From: Polyangia bacterium
GTDB lineage: Bacteria; Myxococcota_A; Polyangia; Nannocystales; Nannocystaceae
Direction: 5' to 3'
DNA: 64,000 bases
Assembly: GCA_030429545.1 (NCBI GenBank)
Contig: JAUIFF010000004.1
Coordinates: 186,001 to 250,000 of the forward strand
The notes under the pieces are model-generated. The model was given only the letters and a program-made list of their open reading frames with translations. It did not search any database and had not been told where the DNA came from. The translations under genes were made by a program, and so were the position numbers. Shown one piece after another: positions 9,394 through 18,849 of the stretch. The first letter of the stretch is position 1; every line of letters begins with the position of its first letter.

Positions 9394-10071
9394 TTATTCG
9401 GGAGGTTGCAGCTGTTTTGGTCCGTCCGGCTTTGCAGTAGCAGGACTTTCAGGTAGCTGGGTCACCGACGCGGGCAGCACTGGTGGCTCACTTGGAGGCT
9501 GCTCGGGGAGTTCTCTCGGCGTCGGGAGGTTGCTTGGGTCATGAAGTAGAATCGCGTGATCGACCCGGTGGCGTTGGATTCTGTCGCGCTCGGCATCACT
9601 CAAGCTTGGGTCATCGAGCAGTTTTTGAAGGGGTTGAGCGCGTGCTTCAGCGAGTTCGTTTTGCCGCTGGACCGCTGCCAGCTCATGCTCGTGCCGAATC
9701 TGTTCTGGAGTGGTCAGCATATTGTCAAACACCTTCATATTCGCTCCGAGGATTGCGCCTGCGAAGATGAAACCGAAGGCTGCGAGGACCGCCAAACCAG
9801 GGTGGGCCGTAATGAGTAGCGGCACGATCACAATGCTGAGTAAAACTCCTACGACGCCGCCAACGACTGCCCTTGCAGGTCGGCCTCGCATGTCTGCAGC
9901 CGCTTCTGCTAGTTCTTGAATAACCTTGGGAGAACTTTGGAGTTTCTCGCGCGCTGAACGAGCCAGCGCCCTCTTCGAATTTGCCGGTTTGTTAGCTGGT
10001 AGATCTCTAGCCTCCAGATCGTCTGACGACGCCGGTAGATCTTTAGCGTTCTCCGGAGCGTCGCCTGACAT
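9394..10071 (-). CDS. membrane protein with C-terminal Pro-rich tail, unknown
   Basis: 225 residues, no recognised family. The N-terminal 75 residues are charged. Two hydrophobic segments follow (about 73-92 and 96-115), then a helical charged stretch (QLAAVQRQNELAEA-like) that could form a coiled coil, and a Pro/Ser tail. It has no signal peptide, so both ends are probably cytoplasmic. It is the last gene of a three-gene unit: its ATG lies 3 bp after the stop of the preceding gene. Codon use is visibly less GC-rich than the neighbours (runs such as GTAGATCTTTAGCG), which hints at acquisition or relaxed selection. Confidence 0.6.
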   Translation of the reverse strand: MSGDAPENAKDLPASSDDLEARDLPANKPANSKRALARSAREKLQSSPKVIQELAEAAADMRGRPARAVVGGVVGVLLSIVIVPLLITAHPGLAVLAAFGFIFAGAILGANMKVFDNMLTTPEQIRHEHELAAVQRQNELAEARAQPLQKLLDDPSLSDAERDRIQRHRVDHAILLHDPSNLPTPRELPEQPPSEPPVLPASVTQLPESPATAKPDGPKQLQPPE

Positions 10072-10074
10072 CGC

Positions 10075-10344
10075 CTACGAGCGGTATATCTTTCGCATCA
10101 TGCTGATACAAGTGATCAGCCCCAGCACGATAAGTGTCGCTACAACGACTGGCGTGCGGTGGTCACCGGGCTGAGATGACCGGTAGACGGTGCCGATGGT
10201 ACCCGCAAGCATCAACAGGCAGCCGACGCCAACCACAACGAGGGCCCGTAGCTTCGTCAAGATGAAGCGGCCCTTATCGTCAAAAAACGGATATCTAGCG
10301 GGGGGGTTGGGCGCGCCCGCCCCGTGGTTTTTATTGCCGATCAT
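10075..10344 (-). CDS. small two-span membrane protein, middle gene of coupled unit
   Basis: 89 residues with two membrane spans (VVVGVGCLLMLAGTIGTVY and VVVATLIVLGLITCISMM) and a short basic C-terminus. A longer in-frame start at 10425 exists, but the ATG at 10344 forms an ATGA overlap with the stop of the upstream gene, the hallmark of translational coupling, so it was chosen. No family recognised. The arrangement (secreted Cys-rich protein, then two membrane proteins) suggests the three products work together at the envelope. Confidence 0.55.
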   Translation of the reverse strand: MIGNKNHGAGAPNPPARYPFFDDKGRFILTKLRALVVVGVGCLLMLAGTIGTVYRSSQPGDHRTPVVVATLIVLGLITCISMMRKIYRS

Positions 10345-10838
10345 TGTAAGCCCCCAACAAGAGCCACAGTATGCCTCAAATCCCGCCAAGGCTGCGAAGA
10401 ACCTGCTTGTTCGTTTTTGGACCATGCAGACGAGGGCTCAACAAACGCGCAGACTAGCTCGGATGCCGGGGCGGTTTCGTCCTGGCTCGGAATCGGTGAA
10501 TCGTGTTTAACGATGCACTCACACGTTTCATCTTCATAGCACTTGTAGGTCCCGTGGCAGGTCCACCACAACGCAAAACAGTCGAAAGGGGTGTCGCAGG
10601 TCTCATTATCTTTGACGGAGCAAAAGTCTAACAGGTTGTCATCGGTATCGTAACAGCCGATGGTTGCTTCCGGCCAACACAGTGTTTCGGTAGGTGGGCA
10701 TCCGTTTTTGGTACAGCGCCAATTCGGCTCACCGTCATCCGACCACGGGGCTTCTCCATTATCGCACTTTTGGTCCTGTTCTAGAGCGAGATCGTCAGGG
10801 CTCGTTATTAAGATGAGAGCGAACAATGCCACGAACAC
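10341..10838 (-). CDS. secreted cysteine-rich protein, first gene of coupled unit
   Basis: 165 residues. The GTG at 10838 is supported by an AAGGAG ribosome site 6 bases upstream. A short hydrophobic N-terminus (VALFALILI) is a minimal signal peptide, followed by about 14 cysteines between residues 24 and 130 in a small disulfide-rich region (for example CTKNGCPPTETLC and CYEDETCECI). The style resembles the Cys-rich secreted proteins of Nannocystis relatives. Function is unknown. It overlaps the next gene by ATGA. Upstream lies the inverted-repeat region at 10946-11017 and a TGYANNTRCA site at 10860, only 22 bp before the start. Confidence 0.6.
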   Translation of the reverse strand: MFVALFALILITSPDDLALEQDQKCDNGEAPWSDDGEPNWRCTKNGCPPTETLCWPEATIGCYDTDDNLLDFCSVKDNETCDTPFDCFALWWTCHGTYKCYEDETCECIVKHDSPIPSQDETAPASELVCAFVEPSSAWSKNEQAGSSQPWRDLRHTVALVGGLQ

Positions 10839-10945
10839 GACAATCTCCTTATTGAATTTTGTAGGTACATCGACAGCTTCGTTGATTGACCATCAAAATT
10901 CTACAGCATAGAACCTTACCAGGGTTCGCTCGTCAAGCAATTTTT

Positions 10946-11017
10946 GTATGCACATACTCTTTTTTGGGAAGAGTATGAGACTGCGACGCTCGTTGCACAT
11001 ACGTTGTTAGACGTATG
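10946..11017. promoter_or_regulatory. cluster of CATAC/GTATG inverted repeats
   Basis: Three nested palindromes share one half-site. GTATG-CA-CATAC spans 10946-10957. CATACTCTT (10953-10961) pairs with AAGAGTATG (10969-10977) across a 7-base loop. CATACGT (10998-11004) pairs with ACGTATG (11011-11017) across a 6-base loop. The DNA is AT-rich and lies 110-180 bp upstream of the Cys-rich protein gene at 10838, so a repressor or activator binding region is the simplest reading. The middle hairpin could also act as a terminator for the minus-strand gene on the right. Confidence 0.5.
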
Positions 11018-11080
11018 ATCAAGGGATTTTTCTCGAGTTTTGCGCTTGACGTGCGAAAGTAGTGTCGTACGCGCAGCCGG

Positions 11081-12016
11081 CTACTTGCGCTTTTTCTTGC
11101 CCTTGCCCTTACCCTTGCCCTTGTTGAACTTCTTGGCGTTTTTGCGGTTGCGATTGGCCTTGGCCATCACCTTGCCGTCGGCGGCAAATCGCACCGGGGC
11201 CTCGCCAACCTCGTAGAGCATGTTGCCCTCGACCAGTTGGATGATTTGCATGAGGGTGGCGGGCAAAAACGGAGATGCCCCTAAGACCATGCGTTTTTCG
11301 AGTTGGGCGAGCGCGACCTGCTGGCGCAGGGGGATGCGGATGTTGACCAACTTGACCTGGTCGAAGTTGGGGTGGCCGGGGCGCGACCACTCGGGGTCGG
11401 TTTGGATGTGATGCATCCGGCACGACTGCGGCCGTTGGTCCCAGATCCGGCAACGGCCCTTGGCGTCGGCAAAGGCACAGGGCTCGGCCTCCTTGGCATA
11501 GGCGATGCGCCCCTCCTGCACCGGCTTGCTCCCCATGCGAATCTTGGACGGGTCCTTGCCGGTGTAGCGGCTTTGGATTTCGTTGAACTGGCGCTCGCCC
11601 TGTTCGGCCAGTTTTTTGGCGACCTCGGGAAAGTCGGGCCAGGTACGGATGGTCCGGTAAATGACAATCGCCTCGGCTCCGGTGACCGCCATCGGAACTT
11701 CGTAGCAGGCGGGCTTGCCCTCCGGGGTGCCCGGGACGACGGCATCACCTAGGTTCATGGCCTCGCGGACAGTTGCGATATAGCTGTCGTAGTGTTTTTG
11801 CAGGTCGCTGTAGGCGGCCGAGAAGCCCTTGGGAATGCGCTTTTCGATCGCGACATCGGCGATCCCCTCGAGTCCTTCGAGGGTGGAGATGGCCCGGGCC
11901 ATGGCATCGACATGGGGCTGGGCAGCCTTTTTGGCGGCACGCGAGATTTTGCTGTTGCGGTCGCGGGGCAGCGGGCGCCCCCGGCCAAATAGTGCCCCGA
12001 TGAATCCCCAGACCAT
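11081..12016 (-). CDS. YkgJ-like cysteine cluster protein with Lys/Gly-rich tail
   Basis: 311 residues from the ATG at 12016 (an upstream ATG at 12103 would add 29 non-protein-like residues). The middle carries a CxF...G.C.IW..RP..CR pattern (CAFADAKGRCRIWDQRPQSC), close to the YkgJ/CxxCxxCC family thought to bind iron-sulphur or zinc. Only four cysteines are obvious (one in PACYEVP, then three), so a full cluster is not certain. The last 35 residues are a Lys/Gly/Asn-rich tail (KGKGKGKGKKKRK) that could bind nucleic acid. No signal peptide, so probably cytoplasmic. Function unknown. Confidence 0.6.
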   Translation of the reverse strand: MVWGFIGALFGRGRPLPRDRNSKISRAAKKAAQPHVDAMARAISTLEGLEGIADVAIEKRIPKGFSAAYSDLQKHYDSYIATVREAMNLGDAVVPGTPEGKPACYEVPMAVTGAEAIVIYRTIRTWPDFPEVAKKLAEQGERQFNEIQSRYTGKDPSKIRMGSKPVQEGRIAYAKEAEPCAFADAKGRCRIWDQRPQSCRMHHIQTDPEWSRPGHPNFDQVKLVNIRIPLRQQVALAQLEKRMVLGASPFLPATLMQIIQLVEGNMLYEVGEAPVRFAADGKVMAKANRNRKNAKKFNKGKGKGKGKKKRK

Positions 12017-12200
12017 GGGCGCGGGTTGTAGCAACCCGTGGCTATGCCGTCCAATCGATGGCGGCGCCGCGGTGTAGATGCTGTTACACGCTGGGTGTTT
12101 CAAGGTTTCGCAGCGAGGTGAGCTCGCTGGCGAGGATCCACACCTTCACTGACCCGGGTGACGGTTGCGTAGCGAATGTTGCGCGGTTAGCGTTGCCGGC

Positions 12201-13097
12201 ATGTCGAAGAGGATTTTCGCCGCCAACGTCCACTCCCTGCTGTTGGGTCTTTGCTTGGCCACTGCCGGGGGCTGCGACAAGCCTGCGGCTGATAACCCCG
12301 CTCCCGGAGGCGATGGTGGGACCCCGGCCGTTGCCGCGCCGGCAGCTGGTGCCATCACGCTGACCTACAAAAACGCTGCCCACAAGCTCAAGCAAAACTC
12401 GAAGGTCAAGTTCACGGTTTCGGGTGCCCAAGCCGGCGAGCTCAATGCCGACTTTAGTGCGATGCTCGATGTCAGCGATGCCGGTGGCGACCTCAAGGTT
12501 GCCTACAGCGTGGCCGAGTTGCGCAGCCTCGAGTTGACCGGTGCGCTCAAGCCCAAGGCCAAGGACGGAGCCGAGGCTCCCGATCCCGCCGAAAAGTTCA
12601 AGGTTTTGACCGGTGCTTCGATCGTCTCGCCGACCGGTAAGCCCGACAAGGACAAGACCAAGGCGCTTCCCGAAAACGCCGACCACAAGCCCGAGACCGC
12701 CCAATTTACGACTTTCTTCCAGCTCCCCGAGCTGCCCGAAAAGCCGCTGTCGGTCGGCGTGCCGGTGACCGTCGAAAAAGAAGAGGACATCGACTTTATG
12801 GGCGGCATGAAGATGCCGACCGAGTCGGAATCGATCTTTACCCTGGTTTCGGTCGATGATTCGTCGGGCAAAAAGCTGGCGACGGTCAAGATCGAGGGCG
12901 AGACCTCGGGCGCCTTGGAGCACCCACAGGCCGGAATGATTTCCCTCGACGCGACCGAGGAGCACACACTGGTGTTCAACCTAGACGACCAGGTGCCGGT
13001 GTCAGTGACGGCCGAGGCAACCCAGGCGATGACGTTTGGCAGTCAGGGCGGAGCCGAGTTTTCGTACACGCTCAACGCGACCTACGAGCCAGGCTAG
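12201..13097 (+). CDS. lipoprotein, unknown family
   Basis: 298 residues starting at MSKRIFAANV, which gives a lipoprotein signal ending LATAGGC (Cys at about 25). A short Pro/Ala/Gly linker leads into a beta-rich domain (many alternating hydrophobic strands such as KVKFTVSGAQAGEL and VPVTVEKEED). There is a conserved-looking SIFTLVSVDDSSGKKLATVKIEGE segment near residue 220. The residue after the Cys is Asp (C-D-K), which in the E. coli +2 rule favours inner-membrane retention, though that rule is not proven here. I recognise no catalytic motif. The start at 12165 further upstream would put a non-signal segment in front. Confidence 0.65.
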   Translation: MSKRIFAANVHSLLLGLCLATAGGCDKPAADNPAPGGDGGTPAVAAPAAGAITLTYKNAAHKLKQNSKVKFTVSGAQAGELNADFSAMLDVSDAGGDLKVAYSVAELRSLELTGALKPKAKDGAEAPDPAEKFKVLTGASIVSPTGKPDKDKTKALPENADHKPETAQFTTFFQLPELPEKPLSVGVPVTVEKEEDIDFMGGMKMPTESESIFTLVSVDDSSGKKLATVKIEGETSGALEHPQAGMISLDATEEHTLVFNLDDQVPVSVTAEATQAMTFGSQGGAEFSYTLNATYEPG

Positions 13098-13126
13098 GGC
13101 CGGTCTCCCCTGTTGATGCGAAAACC

Positions 13127-13148
13127 AGGCGGCTCATGTGGGCCGCCT
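13127..13148. terminator. hairpin between convergent genes
   Basis: AGGCGGC (13127-13133) pairs perfectly with GCCGCCT (13142-13148) across an 8-base loop, 30 bp after the stop at 13097. A second, imperfect stem (GGGCAACGGG at about 13181 with CCCGTTGTGCCC) overlaps the end of the convergent lipoprotein gene. Neither has a good T-run, so a bidirectional terminator is likely but not certain. The spacer also holds TGCCCATACA (13165), a one-mismatch copy of the iterated motif. Confidence 0.5.
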
Positions 13149-13200
13149 TGTTCGTGGTTGTGTGTGCCCATACAAATAATGGGCAACGGGTTGTGGCCCG

Positions 13201-13587
13201 TTAGCCCGTTGTGCCCGCGGTGGCCTCTCCGGTGGTGTCGCCGGTGGTGTCGCCGGTTAGCGGACCGGTCTCCCCGCTGTCGCTTGCATTGCCCAGGGCA
13301 CACTCTAGGAGGTTGGCACAGCTCGCCGGGTCGCCGGTGTTGAGGGTGCCATCTTCGCATTTGACCTGTTCGACGAGACAGTCGAGATAGGGCTGGACCT
13401 CGCACTCGACATCGCGAAACGACTCGCAATCGACTGCCACTGTTTCGACTTCGCAGGCCTGAAACTCAGCCTCGATTTTGAAGGCGGCATCGTTGCACTG
13501 GCTGACCGGGGTCGGTTTGATGCAGGCGCCTACAACACAGGAGAGTACAAACAAGAAAACTAGCCGGGACGACACGGTTTGGACCAT
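13201..13587 (-). CDS. small cysteine-rich lipoprotein
   Basis: 128 residues from the ATG at 13587, which yields a lipoprotein signal (FVLSCVVGAC). About ten cysteines follow between residues 30 and 90 in regular spacing (C-x10-C-x3, EC-x-V-x3-L-x-C), then a Thr/Gly-rich C-terminal tail with TGDTTGDTTGEATAGTTG repeats. The tail repeat comes from GTGGTGTCGCCG-like 12-bp units at the DNA level. No family recognised; the pattern is typical of myxobacterial outer-surface lipoproteins. It is 111 bp downstream of the P460-like gene on the same strand and could share its transcript. Confidence 0.6.
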   Translation of the reverse strand: MVQTVSSRLVFLFVLSCVVGACIKPTPVSQCNDAAFKIEAEFQACEVETVAVDCESFRDVECEVQPYLDCLVEQVKCEDGTLNTGDPASCANLLECALGNASDSGETGPLTGDTTGDTTGEATAGTTG

Positions 13588-13697
13588 ACCACTTTGGGCC
13601 CTCGCCACCGAGACATTTGCCGATGCATGTTTACGCCCGCCCACGCTCGGCCGGGTGTGGTCGGTGGCGATACAAGCAGCCGCGGTCCGGTGGCCGC

Positions 13698-14198
13698 TCA
13701 CCCGGGAGCGGGGAAACCAAACGCCCGAACAAAGTCATCTCCGGCACTGTGGCAACCCATACAGGTTGAGATCCGGTCACCGGCAAACTTCGGTTCCTGG
13801 TCGTTGTCGCCGATGTACTCCTCGTAGTACCAGCCACCCTCGCGCTTTTCCATGATCGCCAGGATGTCGCGCTCGGTCGCCTCGATGTCGGTCCAACCAT
13901 CCTTGACGATGATCGATCCAACCGGCCATTCACTGAGCTCCTCACCCTCGGCCGGCGGCACCAGGGCCTCGACCAGGACGTCGTTGATGTAGATCTCGAC
14001 GTAGTTGCCGTGGGGGGCATCGCTGACCTCAATGCCAGGGTAGCCAGGCGCACGCTCCCACGAGGTGTAGTCCATGTCGCGGACCTTGAGCAGCAGGCCG
14101 TTGCCCCCGTCACCGGTTTTGGTGTCGCCACATCCGGTGAGCAACAGGCCCGTGGCCAGGGCAGAGACGACACATAGATCGCGAATGGAGGTCAGCAC
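13698..14198 (-). CDS. cytochrome P460-like c-type heme lipoprotein
   Basis: 166 residues with a lipoprotein signal (ATGLLLTGC, Cys23). The C-terminal CMGCH (146-150) is a classical heme c attachment motif, followed by SAGDDFVRAF, and the preceding YVEIYIND, SIIVKDGW and GGWYYEEYIGD strands match the cytochrome P460/c'-beta fold. Family members bind a single c-heme and act in nitrogen oxide or hydroxylamine chemistry, or as gas-binding proteins. The Lys that cross-links the heme in true P460 cannot be assigned by eye. It would be anchored to the periplasmic face of a membrane. No partner oxidoreductase gene is nearby. Confidence 0.75.
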   Translation of the reverse strand: MLTSIRDLCVVSALATGLLLTGCGDTKTGDGGNGLLLKVRDMDYTSWERAPGYPGIEVSDAPHGNYVEIYINDVLVEALVPPAEGEELSEWPVGSIIVKDGWTDIEATERDILAIMEKREGGWYYEEYIGDNDQEPKFAGDRISTCMGCHSAGDDFVRAFGFPAPG

Positions 14199-14364
14199 GG
14201 GGCAAGCCTAACAGGCTGTGGTTTTGCCCGTCACCACAACAACCATTGCCAGCCCTAGTGTGCGCAAATTTGCCCGTCGTCGTGAGCGGCGTTTCGCGGC
14301 CAGATCACGTCGCGGCTGTCGCGTAGCTATCTGCAGACGTGGGGCGCGAGCCCAAGATTGTTTG

Positions 14365-15747
14365 ATGTACAACCTGTTCGTGTCCGCCCGCCACCACTTT
14401 CGCCGTGCCGATGCGTCCAACCCCCGCTCGGTCGCCGTGCAAATCCTGGTCGCGATCGAGCGTACCCGCGGATTTTCAAACCGCATCCTCGATCGCGAAC
14501 TCGGACGCAATGCCCGGCTGTCCCACCGCGACCGCGGGTTGTGTACGGCGTTGGTCTATGGCGTGTTGCGCAACCAGGCCCGGCTCGACCATGTCATCGA
14601 CCACTTCGCCCACAAGCCCAAGGGGCTGCGCGGCCCGGTGCGGTGGGCCCTGCGGATCGGTGCGTTTGAACTGTTGGAGCTCGGGCATCCGATTCACGCC
14701 GTCGCCTCGGAGGTCGACAAACTCGTCAAAGCTGCGGGCAAGGGTGCATTGGGGCGGACATGCCATGCCTTGATCCGGGCGATCGAACGCGACGCGGCCG
14801 GGTTTGAGGCCAGCACCAAAAAGCCACTCGATGTACTCGAGCGGCGCTATTCGGTGCCGCGGTGGTTGGCCGGTCGGTGGCTGCGGGAATTGGGGCCAAG
14901 CCAGGCGATTGAGCGGGCGATTGCCATCTCGGGGCCGTGCCCGGTCGACATCCGTGTCGACTGCTCGCGGGTCGACGCGGCCACGGTGGCCCAGGCGTTG
15001 CGGACAGCCGGGTTTGAACTCGAACAACTCCCCGGCCAACCCCAGGCAATACGGATCCGGCGAGGTGGTGCGGTCGCCCAGCACCCAATGCATGTACAAG
15101 GATTATGTTCGGTGCAGGCGATAGGTTCCCAGCAGGCGGTGTTAGCCCTGGCGCCGCAGCCGGGTGAGCGGGTGCTCGATGCCTGTGCCGGGATTGGGGT
15201 GAAGACCTTGCACCTCGCCGAGGTCATGCAACGTCGCGGCACCCTGGTTGCGACCGAGCCATCCCCCCGGATTTCGCAGCTGCAGGCCACGGCGATCCGC
15301 GGGCAGTTGCACGGGCGCGAGCTCGACCTGCGGCTTGTGCAGGCAGCGATGGACACCCCCGAACCGGTCCCCGAGGTCGACGACAACGGGGCGTTTGATG
15401 CGGTCTTGGTCGACGCGCCCTGTACGGGCCTGGGTAACTTGGGCCGCCACCCGGAGTTGCGCTGGACCAGTCGCTACGAGGACATCGCCAGCTGTGCCGA
15501 GCTTCAGGCGAGGATCCTGCGGCGATGCTGGCAACGGGTCAAGCCGGGCGGGCGCCTGGTCTATGCAGTTTGTAGTTTGGAGCCGGAGGAAGGGCGGCAA
15601 CTGATCGCCGAATTTATTGCAAGTACAAGCGATGCCGAGCTGGCGAGTGAGCAGACGTGGACACCCGAGAGCCACCAAACCGACGGGTTTTATTTGGCGG
15701 CGCTCGGGCGCTCGGGCGGCAAAATAAGTGCCAGTGCGCACAGTTAG
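14365..15747 (+). CDS. rsmB: 16S rRNA (cytosine-C5) methyltransferase RsmB
   Basis: 460 residues. The N-terminal NusB-like helical domain (RSVAVQILVAIERTRGFSNR...) is followed by a SAM-dependent methyltransferase: motif I VLDACAGIGVKTLHLAE, motif IV VDAPCTGLGNLGRHPELRW with the release cysteine, and motif VI YAVCSLEPEEG with the catalytic cysteine. The NusB-like domain separates RsmB from RsmF. It makes m5C967 in 16S rRNA (E. coli numbering). ATG at 14365 was chosen although the frame is open from 14218; the upstream stretch is Arg-rich and unlike protein. Motif I has VCAGIG-like DACAGIG instead of DxCAAPGGK, an unusual divergence. Two TGYANNTRCA sites lie inside (15089 as M-H-V-Q, 15618 as A-S-T). 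Stop overlaps the convergent lipoprotein gene by 4 bp. Confidence 0.85.
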   Translation: MYNLFVSARHHFRRADASNPRSVAVQILVAIERTRGFSNRILDRELGRNARLSHRDRGLCTALVYGVLRNQARLDHVIDHFAHKPKGLRGPVRWALRIGAFELLELGHPIHAVASEVDKLVKAAGKGALGRTCHALIRAIERDAAGFEASTKKPLDVLERRYSVPRWLAGRWLRELGPSQAIERAIAISGPCPVDIRVDCSRVDAATVAQALRTAGFELEQLPGQPQAIRIRRGGAVAQHPMHVQGLCSVQAIGSQQAVLALAPQPGERVLDACAGIGVKTLHLAEVMQRRGTLVATEPSPRISQLQATAIRGQLHGRELDLRLVQAAMDTPEPVPEVDDNGAFDAVLVDAPCTGLGNLGRHPELRWTSRYEDIASCAELQARILRRCWQRVKPGGRLVYAVCSLEPEEGRQLIAEFIASTSDAELASEQTWTPESHQTDGFYLAALGRSGGKISASAHS

Positions 15748-16292
15748 AGAATGTAGTCGATATATCCCCCCTCAAGGCACATGTTGAGCTGTGCACCAAC
15801 CGGGTTGAGCAGGCAGCGTACGCGGTCACCAAGTTCGGTAGCGTCGAGACATGCCTGAAACTCCTCGGGCGAGGTAAGTTCGTGTATGGTTACGGGGTCC
15901 TGCTCTCCGCCGAGGTCTTCGACGTGGTACCTACTAAACAGCGCTCGTCCATCCTCTGAAATGACGAGTTCGTAGCCAACCCGTTCGTAGCCGGGTGGGT
16001 TGTAGCCAGTAAACTCCCAGCGAAGCAAACCTGGTTGTTGATCGTGCAGGCGCTGCAATACACAGGCAAGCGCCGCATTGTCGTCGATTTGCCAACCGCG
16101 GTCGCCGTTTTTGCCAACCGGACAATCGCCGCTGTCACAGCGTATGTTCAGGCTAGGGCATGCACTTTCCTCGTAACACGAAAACTCGACATGCCGGTTT
16201 TCTTCGCGGGAGGCACATGCGCAGTCGTCACTGCCACAGGAATTGACGAGTACAACACAACAGACGGATGCGACGAGACCACGAACAAGCAT
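15744..16292 (-). CDS. cysteine-rich lipoprotein, unknown
   Basis: 182 residues. The signal segment (ASVCCVVLVNSC) ends at a lipobox Cys of about residue 19. Several cysteines follow in a short stretch (CACASREE, CYEESACPS, CDSGDCPVG). The second half is a mixed alpha/beta domain with strands such as YELVISEDGRALFSRYH and a conserved-looking VTIHELTSPEEFQACLDA segment. I do not recognise a family. GC content is lower than in rsmB next door. The start has no alternative that would keep the signal peptide. Confidence 0.6.
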   Translation of the reverse strand: MLVRGLVASVCCVVLVNSCGSDDCACASREENRHVEFSCYEESACPSLNIRCDSGDCPVGKNGDRGWQIDDNAALACVLQRLHDQQPGLLRWEFTGYNPPGYERVGYELVISEDGRALFSRYHVEDLGGEQDPVTIHELTSPEEFQACLDATELGDRVRCLLNPVGAQLNMCLEGGYIDYIL

Positions 16293-16400
16293 GCAACGAG
16301 CCTATCCGCAGCGAGTGTTCGCGACTAGGCCGGATAGTGTTCAGTACGCCTGTGTGGGGCGATGGTGGAGGTTGGCGGACCTGACGACTTGATGACCTGA

Positions 16401-17900
<1,500 letters not shown>

Positions 17901-17985
17901 GATGCAGGGACATTAGCCCGGATTGCGCTCAACGTCACGAAGCCGGTCTGTTCAGGTGAAATCGCCTTCTCGACGGCAAAACAAA

Positions 17986-18011
17986 GGGCCGCTCGCAAGC
18001 GCGAACGGCCC
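17986..18011 (-). terminator. intrinsic terminator of the polytopic membrane protein gene
   Basis: GGGCCG (17986-17991) pairs with CGGCCC (18006-18011) and the inner TCGC pairs with GCGA, giving an almost perfect 11-bp stem with an AAGC loop. On the minus strand it is followed by CTTTGTTTTGCC, a T-rich tail. It sits 21 bp after the stop at 18033 on the minus strand. Confidence 0.75.
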
Positions 18012-18032
18012 AAGCTCGAATCTGAGCTGACT

Positions 18033-18758
18033 TTATTTGCGGAGGAAGCGAGCGATCGGAGCGGCGAAGATCGCGGGCACGACCAGCAACGAACCGGCGA
18101 GCAGCGGGAAGATCGAACCGGCGACCACCAGCGAGCCGGCGGGATCGAGGAACAGGTACCCGACGCCAGGTTGGCCAAGCAGGCCGAGCCCACTGATCAC
18201 AGCGCCCACACCAGCAGCACCCAGGGCCGCCACACTCCAGGTGCGACCGCGGATCATGCCGACAAAGCCGGCGATGGCGAGACCCAGCACGCCCCATGCA
18301 AATGCATCGGCTTCGGGGCCCAGGGCCCAAATGATGAGAATCGGCAGGCTAAAGCCGGCGGAGCGAACGGCCCGGCGCATGAGTGCGATCGAGTCTTCCT
18401 GGAAGTTCCAGCGCTCGGCAGTCGCTTCGGAGTGCTCGTAGTGAGACGCCATGCCCTCGCCAGCCAAAAACACGGCGATGATGAGGTGCGGGATGCCGAA
18501 GATCAGAATCGATGGGTCGGGGCCAATCTGCAACAGCCCGAGCAGCAGGATGATGGCGCCGAAGTTGCCCAGCCCCATGGCAAACCACCGCGACCAAAAC
18601 CATTCGGCCGCGATCCCCATAAACGCGATCCCGTAACAGGCCGCGAGGGCGAGACAGAATTGGAACATCTCCTCGGGGCCCAAAACGGCGGTGAGGAGGT
18701 ATTGCCAGAAGAACAGACTGAGGAAGAGCAGAGCAGTTGCGCGACGGATACCGATCAT
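18033..18758 (-). CDS. polytopic membrane protein, unknown
   Basis: 241 residues starting at MIGIRRATALL (the ATG at 18776 adds six residues). Hydropathy by eye gives six to seven membrane spans, with one charged loop (MASHYEHSEATAERWNFQEDSIALMRRAV, about residues 105-135) between two halves. No transporter signature was found. A terminator at 17986-18011 ends the unit, so it is probably expressed alone. One TGYANNTRCA site (18297, TGCAAATGCA) reads as D-A-F-A-W on the minus strand. Function cannot be inferred from neighbours. Confidence 0.6.
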   Translation of the reverse strand: MIGIRRATALLFLSLFFWQYLLTAVLGPEEMFQFCLALAACYGIAFMGIAAEWFWSRWFAMGLGNFGAIILLLGLLQIGPDPSILIFGIPHLIIAVFLAGEGMASHYEHSEATAERWNFQEDSIALMRRAVRSAGFSLPILIIWALGPEADAFAWGVLGLAIAGFVGMIRGRTWSVAALGAAGVGAVISGLGLLGQPGVGYLFLDPAGSLVVAGSIFPLLAGSLLVVPAIFAAPIARFLRK

Positions 18759-18849
18759 GTGAAGCCTCGCCGGCAAGCCTACGCTGGACCCGTGCGTGGT
18801 GCAATCACCGATCTCCTGCGCGCAGGTCCCGCTTGCCCGGCAACGCGCG

